A model generated the notes under the pieces. That model saw only the letters and a list, made by a program, of their open reading frames with translations. It ran no database searches and had not been told where the DNA came from. The translations under genes and the position numbers were made by a program. Shown one piece after another: positions 1 through 5,002 of a stretch of 5,002 bases of DNA (position 1 is its first letter; every line of letters starts with the position of its first letter). The stretch covers positions 1 through 5,002 of the forward strand of contig NZ_CAJJIC010000153.1 in the NCBI RefSeq assembly GCF_905187505.1, read 5' to 3'. The stretch comes from an uncultured Mailhella sp. (GTDB lineage Bacteria > Desulfobacterota > Desulfovibrionia > Desulfovibrionales > Desulfovibrionaceae).

Positions 1-71
1 GAATTATTTCCCCCGCATTGCCTTTCCGGGGGCCGGGGGGGCTCCCCCGGCGGGGCCAGGGGCAGCGCCCC
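1..71 (-). repeat. GC-rich palindromic intergenic repeat, left copy
   Basis: This segment matches the reverse complement of 4897-4973 near the other end of the window. Two blocks are identical: 1-26 matches 4948-4973, and 42-71 matches 4897-4926. The second block contains the small palindrome GGGGCGCTGCCCC, read on the minus strand. Between the blocks, the palindromic core is shorter here (about 33-50: a CCGGGGGGG arm directly abutting CTCCCCCGG) than in the other copy. The element lies downstream of ppdK, in the same orientation relative to that gene as the right copy is to alaA. It resembles REP-type dispersed palindromic elements. No transposase is present, and the family name is unknown. 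The element may extend beyond base 1. Confidence 0.8.
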
Positions 72-101
72 GCTGTTCTTGCCTGTCCTTCTTCCTCTCC
101 C

Positions 102-114
102 TGCCTTTCCGGGG
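102..114 (+). repeat. 13-bp direct repeat of part of the left element
   Basis: The 13-mer TGCCTTTCCGGGG at 102-114 also occurs at 19-31, inside the left palindromic repeat, in the same orientation. It may be a remnant of a second, degraded copy of the element between ppdK and the intact copy. A 13-bp match in such GC-rich, biased sequence could also be chance. Confidence 0.4.
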
Positions 115-142
115 CGGGTGTGTCCTGTGCACTCAACGGGGT

Positions 143-185
143 GAGGCCGCCCGGCAGGTTCCTCTTCTTCCTGCGGGGCGGCCTC
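143..185 (-). terminator. Strong stem-loop downstream of ppdK
   Basis: GAGGCCGCCC (143-152) pairs perfectly with GGGCGGCCTC (176-185). After one G/G mismatch the stem continues with GCAGG (154-158) against CCTGC (170-174), leaving an 11-nt loop. It begins about 33 nt past the ppdK stop codon, where a transcript terminator or 3'-end stabilising hairpin is expected. No T-tract follows on either strand, so it is not a canonical intrinsic terminator. It may be a U-less terminator, an RNA-protecting hairpin, or a structure used together with Rho. Confidence 0.5.
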
Positions 186-217
186 GGGTGGCAGTGATGA
201 TGACGGGAAAGCGTTTG

Positions 218-2866
218 CTATTCTCTGGTTCTGGGGTACTTGAGGGCGGCCTGGGCGGCGGCGAGGCGTGCTATGGGTATGCGGTAGGGGGAGCAGCTCA
301 CGAGGTCGAGGCCTGCCTGGTGGCAGAATTCCACGGAGCTCGGGTCGCCGCCGTGTTCGCCGCATATGCCTATCATGAGGCCGGGCCGGGTCTTGCGGCC
401 TTCGTCTATGGCTATTTCCATGAGTCTGCCCACGCCCTTGCGGTCGAGCACGGCGAAGGGGTTGTCCTTGAGGATATGCTGGTTGATGTAGACGGGGAGG
501 AACTTGCCTTCGGCGTCGTCGCGGCTGAAGCCGAAGCAGGTCTGGGTGAGGTCGTTGGTGCCGAAGCTGAAGAATTCCGCGGCCTCGGCGATTTCACCGG
601 CGAGAAGGGCGGCTCTCGGCAGTTCGATCATGCTGCCGCACAGGTAGGGGAATTCCACCTTGTGCAGTTCCATGCATTCTCTGGCGATGCGGTCGCAGCG
701 TTCCTTGAGCATGGCCATTTCGGCGAGGCTGATGGTGAGCGGTATTTCTATTTCCGGCAGGGGGGTGTAGCCGTCTCTGGCGAGTCTGGAAGCCGCGTTG
801 AAGATGGCGTACATCTGCATTTCGTACACTTCGGGATAGGTGATGCCGAGGCGGCAGCCGCGGTGACCGAGCATGGGATTGACTTCATGCAGCTTTTCCA
901 CCTGGGCGAGCAGGCGTTCCTTTTCGGCGAGCAGGTCGGGGTTGTCGCCGCGCACGCGCAGTTCCGTGGTTTCCACGAGCAGCTTGTCGAGGCTCGGCAA
1001 GAACTCGTGCAGCGGCGGGTCGAGCAGGCGTATGCACACGGGCAGGCCGTTCATGGCCTTGAGGATGCCGTAGAAGTCGTTTTCCTGCATGATCTGCAGG
1101 GGCAGCAGGGCGGCGGTGCGCTCTTCGGTGGTTTCGGCAAGAATCATCTTCTGCACGTAGGGCAGGCGTTCCTGCGCCATGAACATGTGTTCCGTGCGGG
1201 TGAGTCCTATGCCTTCCGCGCCGAAGCGACGGGACTTTTCGGCGTCTTCCGGGGTGTCGGCGTTGGCGCGCACCTGAAGGTCGCGGAACTCGTCGGCCCA
1301 GCCGAGGATGGTCTGGTATTCATGGGAGAGTTCGGGGTCCTTCAGGGGCACCGCGCCGAGAATGACGCGGCCGGTGGTGCCGTCGATGGATATGAGGTCT
1401 CCCTTCTTTATCACGGTGTCGCCCACGGTGAAGGTCTGCGCGTCGTAATCCACGACCACGGCTTCGCAGCCGCACACGCAGGGCTTGCCCATGCCGCGCG
1501 TGACCACGGCCGCGTGGCTGGTCATGCCGCCGCGGCTTGTCAGGATGCCCTGCGCCTGCACGATGCCGTGAATGTCGTCGGGCGTGGTTTCCACGCGCAC
1601 GAGAATGACCTTGGCGCCCATGCGGCCGAGATGTTCGGCTTCGTTGGCGTCGAACACCACGGAGCCGAAGGCCGCGCCCGGCGAGGCCGCAAGGCCCGTG
1701 GCGAGCACGGTGGGATTGGCGGAGCTGTCGATCTGACGATGCAGCACGTTGGCAAGATGTTCGGGATCGATGCGGAGCACGGCTTCCTTCTTGTCGATGA
1801 GGCCTTCTTCCACCATGTCGCAGGCGATCTTGAGCGCGGCCTGAGCGGTGCGCTTGCCGTTTCTGGTCTGGAGAATGAAGAGTCTGCCGCGTTCTATGGT
1901 AAGCTCGATATCCTGCATGTCGCGGTAATGCGTTTCCAGGGTTTCGGCTATCTTGCTGAACTGATTGTAGATATCCGGCATTTCATCGGCAAGGCGGGCG
2001 ATGGGCTTCGGCGTGCGCACGCCGGCCACCACGTCTTCGCCCTGCGCGTTGAACAGGTATTCGCCGTAGAGCTTCTTCTCGCCCGTGGAGGGATTGCGGG
2101 TGAAGGCCACGCCGCTGCCGGAGTTGTCGCCCATGTTGCCGAACACCATGGACTGGATGTTCACGGCCGTGCCGAGATTGTGGTCGATCTTGTTGATGGT
2201 GCGGTACACGATGGCGCGATGGTTGTTCCACGAGCGGAACACCGCCTCGATGGCAAGCAGAAGCTGCCTGTGCACGTCTTCGGGGAACTCGCTGCCCACT
2301 TCCTGCCGGTAGAGCTCCTTGTAGCGCTCAATGACCGTTTCCAGGGATTCCACGGAAAGTTCCTGATCGAGAGACACGCCCTGTGCGGCCTTCTGTTCCG
2401 AAAGAATGTGCTCGAACTTTTCCTTCGGGACTTCCATGACCACGTCGGAGAACATCTGGATGAAGCGGCGGTAGGTGTCGCAGGCGAACCAGGTGTTGTT
2501 CGTGAGTCTGGCCAGCGCCTGGAAGGTGTCGCGGTTCAGACCGAGATTCAGAATGGTGTCCATCATGCCGGGCATGGAGAAGACGGCGCCGGAGCGCACC
2601 GAGAGAAGAAGCGGATCGTGTTCGTCCCCGAACTTCTTGCCCACCTTTTCTTCCACCCGGGCAAGGGCGGTCGTCACCTCGTCCACAAGTCCTTCGGGCA
2701 GCTTGCCTCCGTGCGCGTAGTAGTCACGGCAGGCGTCGGTGGAAATGGTCATGCCGTAGGGCACGGGCAGGCCGAGATTGGTCATTTCCGCCAGATTCGC
2801 CCCCTTGCCGCCCAACAGACTCTTCATCTGTGCATTCCCTTCGTGGAACAGATACACGTACCGCAT
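218..2866 (-). CDS. ppdK: Pyruvate, phosphate dikinase
   Basis: PpdK catalyses the reversible reaction ATP + phosphate + pyruvate to AMP + pyrophosphate + phosphoenolpyruvate in the cytoplasm. It serves gluconeogenesis from pyruvate or, in anaerobes, pyrophosphate-using glycolysis. The 882-aa product has the usual family length (about 870-890). The N-terminal ATP-grasp domain (about 1-340) has GGKGANL with K21, R91 in LLLSVRSGAVFSMPGMMDTI, and the metal/nucleotide residues D319, E321 and Q333. The swivelling phosphohistidine domain (about 415-500) has GGMTSHAAVV with catalytic H451, and T449 where plant enzymes are regulated. The C-terminal PEP/pyruvate barrel (about 515-870) has R557 in RTEHMFM, GTNDLTQT (769-776) and catalytic C835 in GICGEHGGDP. 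All key residues are present, so it should be active. The start was chosen because AAGGAG sits 9 nt upstream; the frame stays open far upstream, but only as antisense of the neighbouring gene. No PpdK regulatory kinase gene is visible. It is transcribed divergently from the aminotransferase gene. Confidence 0.97.
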   Translation of the reverse strand: MRYVYLFHEGNAQMKSLLGGKGANLAEMTNLGLPVPYGMTISTDACRDYYAHGGKLPEGLVDEVTTALARVEEKVGKKFGDEHDPLLLSVRSGAVFSMPGMMDTILNLGLNRDTFQALARLTNNTWFACDTYRRFIQMFSDVVMEVPKEKFEHILSEQKAAQGVSLDQELSVESLETVIERYKELYRQEVGSEFPEDVHRQLLLAIEAVFRSWNNHRAIVYRTINKIDHNLGTAVNIQSMVFGNMGDNSGSGVAFTRNPSTGEKKLYGEYLFNAQGEDVVAGVRTPKPIARLADEMPDIYNQFSKIAETLETHYRDMQDIELTIERGRLFILQTRNGKRTAQAALKIACDMVEEGLIDKKEAVLRIDPEHLANVLHRQIDSSANPTVLATGLAASPGAAFGSVVFDANEAEHLGRMGAKVILVRVETTPDDIHGIVQAQGILTSRGGMTSHAAVVTRGMGKPCVCGCEAVVVDYDAQTFTVGDTVIKKGDLISIDGTTGRVILGAVPLKDPELSHEYQTILGWADEFRDLQVRANADTPEDAEKSRRFGAEGIGLTRTEHMFMAQERLPYVQKMILAETTEERTAALLPLQIMQENDFYGILKAMNGLPVCIRLLDPPLHEFLPSLDKLLVETTELRVRGDNPDLLAEKERLLAQVEKLHEVNPMLGHRGCRLGITYPEVYEMQMYAIFNAASRLARDGYTPLPEIEIPLTISLAEMAMLKERCDRIARECMELHKVEFPYLCGSMIELPRAALLAGEIAEAAEFFSFGTNDLTQTCFGFSRDDAEGKFLPVYINQHILKDNPFAVLDRKGVGRLMEIAIDEGRKTRPGLMIGICGEHGGDPSSVEFCHQAGLDLVSCSPYRIPIARLAAAQAALKYPRTRE

Positions 2867-2875
2867 ATGGACGTT

Positions 2876-2881
2876 CTCCTT
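2876..2881 (-). promoter_or_regulatory. ppdK ribosome binding site
   Basis: On the minus strand AAGGAG lies 9 nt before the ATG at 2866-2864. This decides the start: the in-frame ATG six codons upstream (2884-2882) has no Shine-Dalgarno sequence of its own and overlaps this site. The protein then begins MRYVYLFHEG, as expected for the family. Confidence 0.85.
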
Positions 2882-2911
2882 CATCGCTAGAGGGTGACAC
2901 TTCTTTGCTTC

Positions 2912-2940
2912 AGAATACGAAACTTGCTCCTTTCGGTCAA
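2912..2940 (-). promoter_or_regulatory. Probable sigma70-type promoter of ppdK
   Basis: Read on the minus strand, TTGACC (2940-2935) and TATTCT (2917-2912) are separated by exactly 17 nt. The match is 5/6 to the -35 consensus and 4/6 to the -10 consensus. The predicted transcription start is near 2905, giving a leader of about 39 nt that contains the AAGGAG ribosome binding site. The flanks are AT-richer than the surrounding sequence. This is inferred from sequence only. Confidence 0.7.
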
Positions 2941-3099
2941 TACGGGAAGGCAAATCAACAAGACTTCTGCATGGCGGAGAGAAGGGAAAAACTTTTTCTC
3001 CGTGCCCCGGCGAGACAAAATCGCATGGGCGGCGTTTTCTGCGGCGGAAAAGATGCGTTCCGTGCAGAGTCGGCCTGCGCGGCCACGCGCGACCTCTGA

Positions 3100-3114
3100 C
3101 GGGCAAAAGGCCCG
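3100..3114. repeat. Small stem-loop in the divergent region
   Basis: CGGGC (3100-3104) and GCCCG (3110-3114) form a perfect 5-bp stem with an AAAAG loop. It is one of several short inverted repeats in the GC-rich middle of the intergenic region. No T-tract follows, so it is not a terminator. Its function is unknown. Confidence 0.4.
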
Positions 3115-3160
3115 AAAGCCTCCCTCGCCCGAAGCTTCCGAGACCCGGGAACGCACGGCG

Positions 3161-3200
3161 AAGAGGCCTCTTTTGCCGAAGCACGACGCGCCCTTCGGCA
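3161..3200. repeat. Adjacent palindrome and 8-bp inverted repeat
   Basis: AAGAGGCCTCTT (3161-3172) is a perfect 12-bp palindrome. It is followed at once by TGCCGAAG (3174-3181) and its exact complement CTTCGGCA (3193-3200), with an 11-nt loop between them. The 10-mer GCGAAGAGGC that overlaps the palindrome (3158-3167) recurs in direct orientation at 3270-3279. These could be operator half-sites or RNA structure in a long aminotransferase leader. No regulator family can be named from them. Confidence 0.5.
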
Positions 3201-3489
3201 GCGGACGGACCGATGCCGGTCGAACGCGCGTCTGCGCCGGTTCCGGCGGATTTCTCCCCGCCCCGGCGGGCGAAGAGGCAAAAGCCGCGCGTACCGGCCG
3301 CCGCAGTCCTTCCCCCTGTCGTAAGAACGAAATTGGCCGCCGTCGCCCTGCGAAAGAAAAACCATGTGGAATACCGACAATTTTTTTTGGAATGCGCGAC
3401 TTTTTGTTTGCGTCCGGCGGGAATAGTGTTACGGTTGCCTTTGTGGCGGCACTCCAGAGTCGGCGCATTAAAAACAAGGAAAAAAGACC

Positions 3490-3493
3490 GGAG
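3490..3493 (+). promoter_or_regulatory. Aminotransferase ribosome binding site
   Basis: GGAG lies 3 nt before the first of two consecutive ATG codons (3497) and 6 nt before the second (3500). The spacing favours the second. A further AAGGA at 3476-3480 is too far upstream for either. Confidence 0.6.
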
Positions 3494-3499
3494 CCAATG

Positions 3500-4714
3500 A
3501 TGAGAACCTTTGCGAAATCCAGCAAGCTCGACAACGTGCTTTACGACGTGCGCGGACCTGTGGTGGACGAAGCCGCCCGCATGGAAGAAAGCGGCATGAA
3601 AATCCTCAAGCTGAACATCGGCAATCCAGCGCCGTTCGGCTTTTCCGCGCCGGAAGAAGTCATTTTCGACATGCGCGATTCCATCGTGCAGTCGCAGGGC
3701 TATTCCGAGTCGCGCGGCATATTCTCCGCCCGCAAGGCCATCATGCAGTACGCCCAGATAAAGAACATCCCCAACGTGTCCATGAAGGACATCTACACGG
3801 GCAACGGCGCAAGCGAGCTCATTCAGCTTTCCATGCAGGCCCTGCTCAACAACGGCGACGAGATTCTCATTCCCTCTCCCGACTATCCCCTGTGGACGGC
3901 CTGCGCCAACCTCGCCGGAGGCAAGGCCGTGCACTACATCTGCGACGAGGTGTCCGACTGGTATCCCGACCTCGAGGACATGGAAAGCAAGATCACCGAC
4001 AGAACCAAGGCGCTCGTCATCATCAACCCCAACAACCCCACGGGAGCGCTCTATCCCGTGGACGTGCTCGAGCGCATCGTGGAAATCGCAAGACGCCACG
4101 AGCTCATCATCTTTTCCGATGAAATCTACGACCGCCTCGTCATGGACGGCGAAAAGCACGTGTCCATAGCCTCGCTCGCCCCCGATCTGTTCTGCGTGAC
4201 CTTCAGCGGCCTTTCCAAGTCGCACATGGTCTGCGGCTTCCGCGTGGGCTGGATGATACTGAGCGGCAACAAAAGCGTGGCTGCCGACTACATCGCGGGC
4301 ATTAACATGCTCTCCAACATGCGCCTCTGCTCCAACGTGCCCGGACAGTCCATCATCCAGACCGCCCTCGGCGGCTACCAGAGCGTGAACGAGTACATCG
4401 TGCCCGGCGGCCGCATCTACGAACAGCGCAACTTCATCTACGAGGCTCTCAACAGCGTGCCCGGCATCTCCGCCAAAAAGCCGAAGGCCGCTTTCTACAT
4501 CTTCCCCAAAATCGATACAGAACGATACAATATTACCGACGATACCCAGTTCGCCCTGGACTGCCTGCGCCAGACCCGCATTCTCTTCGTGCCCGGCTCA
4601 GGTTTCAACTGGAAAAAGCCCGACCACTTCCGTATCGTCTACCTGCCGCGCATCTCCATCCTGGAAGAAGCGGTGGACAAGCTGGCCGCGTTCCTGCGTG
4701 ACTACCGTCGCTAG
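3500..4714 (+). CDS. alaA: Alanine/glutamate aminotransferase, AlaA type
   Basis: This is a PLP-dependent class I/II (fold type I) aminotransferase closely resembling E. coli AlaA along its full length, for example LNIGNPAPFGF near the N-terminus, DYPLWTA and ALGGYQS. AlaA transfers the amino group of glutamate to pyruvate, giving alanine and 2-oxoglutarate, in the cytoplasm. Counting from the second of two consecutive ATGs, the product is 404 aa (E. coli: 405). The functional residues fall at the expected positions: the GNGASE phosphate loop from 101, N179 in NPNNPTG (176-182), D207 and Y210 in SDEIYD, the PLP lysine K240 in SGLSKSH, R248 in GFRVGW, and the substrate-carboxylate arginine R378 in HFRIV. 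That agreement and the ribosome binding site spacing favour 3500 over 3497. After the lysine it reads SHMVCGF, where E. coli AlaA has TYRVAGF, so substrate preference could differ. It is monocistronic: a terminator follows 57 nt after the stop. Confidence 0.92.
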   Translation: MRTFAKSSKLDNVLYDVRGPVVDEAARMEESGMKILKLNIGNPAPFGFSAPEEVIFDMRDSIVQSQGYSESRGIFSARKAIMQYAQIKNIPNVSMKDIYTGNGASELIQLSMQALLNNGDEILIPSPDYPLWTACANLAGGKAVHYICDEVSDWYPDLEDMESKITDRTKALVIINPNNPTGALYPVDVLERIVEIARRHELIIFSDEIYDRLVMDGEKHVSIASLAPDLFCVTFSGLSKSHMVCGFRVGWMILSGNKSVAADYIAGINMLSNMRLCSNVPGQSIIQTALGGYQSVNEYIVPGGRIYEQRNFIYEALNSVPGISAKKPKAAFYIFPKIDTERYNITDDTQFALDCLRQTRILFVPGSGFNWKKPDHFRIVYLPRISILEEAVDKLAAFLRDYRR

Positions 4715-4765
4715 GCGCGTCAGCCCGGCCGACGCCATGCACGCGGGCGGCCGTGGCCATCCTTG

Positions 4766-4833
4766 AAAAAAGCCCCGCTCCAAAGGCTCCTGCTCCTGAC
4801 AGGCATGCCCGAGGAGCGGGGCGATTTTTTTTT
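4766..4833 (+). terminator. Intrinsic terminator of alaA, probably bidirectional
   Basis: GCCCCGCTCC (4772-4781) and GGAGCGGGGC (4813-4822) form a perfect 10-bp GC-rich stem, followed by GA and nine T (4825-4833). Six A (4766-4771) precede the stem, so the structure also reads as a terminator on the minus strand. It may insulate alaA from a convergent gene beyond the window. The 31-nt loop is long for an intrinsic terminator, but it can fold further (CCTG 4789-4792 against CAGG 4800-4803 is one option). Confidence 0.88.
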
Positions 4834-4839
4834 ACGAGG

Positions 4840-4870
4840 GATGAAGAGAGCAGGGGCAGGAGATGAAGAG
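4840..4870 (+). repeat. Imperfect direct repeat in a purine-rich spacer
   Basis: GATGAAGAG occurs at 4840-4848 and again at 4862-4870, a 22-nt period, within a G/A-rich stretch. It is followed by short iterations of CAGGG (about 4881-4900) that run into the palindromic repeat. The left copy of the element is preceded by a similarly purine-rich stretch when read on the minus strand. No function is evident. Confidence 0.45.
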
Positions 4871-4894
4871 CATGGCAGCGCAGGCAGGGCAGGG

Positions 4895-4973
4895 CAGGGG
4901 CGCTGCCCCTGGCCCCGCCGGGGGAGATAATCTCCCCCGGACCCCCAGAAAGGCAATGCGGGGGAAATAATTC
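4895..4973 (+). repeat. GC-rich palindromic intergenic repeat, right copy
   Basis: This is the inverted counterpart of 1-71. It starts with a palindrome (4895-4911: CAGGGGC, GCT, GCCCCTG). Next is a perfect 23-bp palindrome with 11-bp arms around a central A (4918-4940), and then a 26-bp tail (4948-4973) identical to the reverse complement of 1-26. Its core is about 5 nt longer than in the left copy, which lacks the AT-containing loop. It sits beyond the alaA terminator and has the orientation relative to alaA that the left copy has to ppdK. Such elements are typically dispersed in many copies between genes, but copy number cannot be judged here. Confidence 0.85.
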
Positions 4974-5002
4974 CCCCCGCGCCCCCCTGTTTCGCCTTGC
5001 GG

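Larger units (their letters stand above)
2941..3489. other. Long structured divergent intergenic region
   Basis: About 550 bp between the ppdK promoter and the aminotransferase ribosome binding site hold no credible gene. Frames are open on both strands, but their products are arginine/proline-rich, match no family I recognise and lack convincing starts. An AT-rich palindrome, GAAAAACTTTTTC, lies at 2986-2998. The middle (about 3040-3350) is very GC-rich and full of small inverted repeats. The right edge (3380-3480) is AT-richer, with a run of eight T at 3381-3388, and probably contains the aminotransferase promoter. Only weak candidates are visible: TTGTTT (3404-3409) with TGTTAC (3427-3432), or TTGTGG (3441-3446) with CATTAA (3466-3471). 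Confidence 0.6.

Noticed and set aside
188..2890. A 900-codon open frame on the plus strand, wholly antisense to ppdK.
   Set aside because: Its product is rich in Gly, Ala, His, Val and Glu and shows no recognisable domain. It mirrors the ppdK codons in the antisense frame, where strong G/C third-position bias removes stop codons. The ppdK frame has every catalytic residue, so this is a shadow.
3360..3390. A run of eight T at 3381-3388 as a possible attenuator or terminator in the alaA leader.
   Set aside because: No stable GC-rich stem immediately precedes the T-run; the nearest sequence is AT-rich and unpaired.
2894..3496. A 201-codon N-terminal extension of the aminotransferase frame.
   Set aside because: AlaA homologues begin close to the KSSKL motif, which sits about 7 residues after the Met at 3500. 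The upstream sequence is Arg/Lys/Pro-rich and overlaps the ppdK promoter, so it is merely an open frame in GC-rich DNA.
2887..3534. Possible small genes in the divergent region (215- and 141-codon minus frames; 89- and 95-codon plus frames).
   Set aside because: All are Arg/Ala/Pro-rich, overlap one another on both strands, lack good ribosome binding sites and resemble no family I know. A hidden small gene cannot be excluded, but nothing supports one.
2867..4225. An upstream extension of the ppdK frame (453 more codons) through the intergenic region and antisense to alaA.
   Set aside because: The extension has low-complexity composition, overlaps alaA and its control region on the opposite strand, and lacks family similarity. 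The internal start at 2866 has a good ribosome binding site and promoter and gives the normal PpdK length.
4510..4550. Three spaced CGATAC motifs in an AT-richer patch inside alaA.
   Set aside because: They encode the segment DTERYNITDDT, which aligns with the equivalent segment of E. coli AlaA, so coding constraint and chance explain them.
1..4973. A composite transposon formed by the two inverted repeats.
   Set aside because: No transposase, integrase or target-site duplication is visible, and the enclosed genes are housekeeping metabolic genes with composition like the rest of the window. The repeats fit dispersed intergenic elements better.

Overview
This window holds two complete, divergently transcribed metabolic genes that both act on pyruvate. 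They are set in a GC-rich bacterial chromosome and bracketed by two inverted copies of a GC-rich palindromic intergenic repeat. The strong G/C third-position bias (which keeps long antisense frames open), the AlaA and PpdK sequences and the repeat style suggest a Gram-negative, probably anaerobic, Desulfovibrio-like bacterium. That placement is an inference; nothing here fixes the species.

Layout. Positions 1-71 carry the left copy of the repeat, and 72-217 hold a purine/pyrimidine-skewed spacer and a strong stem-loop (143-185) just past the end of the first gene. Positions 218-2866 on the minus strand encode pyruvate, phosphate dikinase (ppdK, 882 aa), with a good ribosome binding site and a convincing sigma70-type promoter (TTGACC-17-TATTCT, 2912-2940). 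A long divergent intergenic region (2867-3496, 630 bp) follows. It is stem-loop-rich and GC-rich in the middle and AT-richer at both edges, with no credible gene. Positions 3500-4714 on the plus strand encode an AlaA-type alanine/glutamate aminotransferase (404 aa). A textbook bidirectional intrinsic terminator (about 4766-4833), a purine-rich spacer and the right copy of the repeat (4897-4973) complete the window. The last 29 bases show nothing identifiable.

How the genes relate. PpdK interconverts pyruvate and phosphoenolpyruvate using ATP/AMP and phosphate/pyrophosphate. AlaA interconverts pyruvate and alanine using glutamate/2-oxoglutarate. Sharing one divergent control region would let a cell tune pyruvate flux to phosphoenolpyruvate against alanine. 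This is an inference from gene order only.

I found no convincing undescribed system. The most unusual signals are the paired repeat elements, which have the same orientation relative to each gene's 3' end but differ in their palindromic core, and the structured 630-bp divergent leader. The very long open frames antisense to ppdK and running through the intergenic region look like codon-bias shadows.
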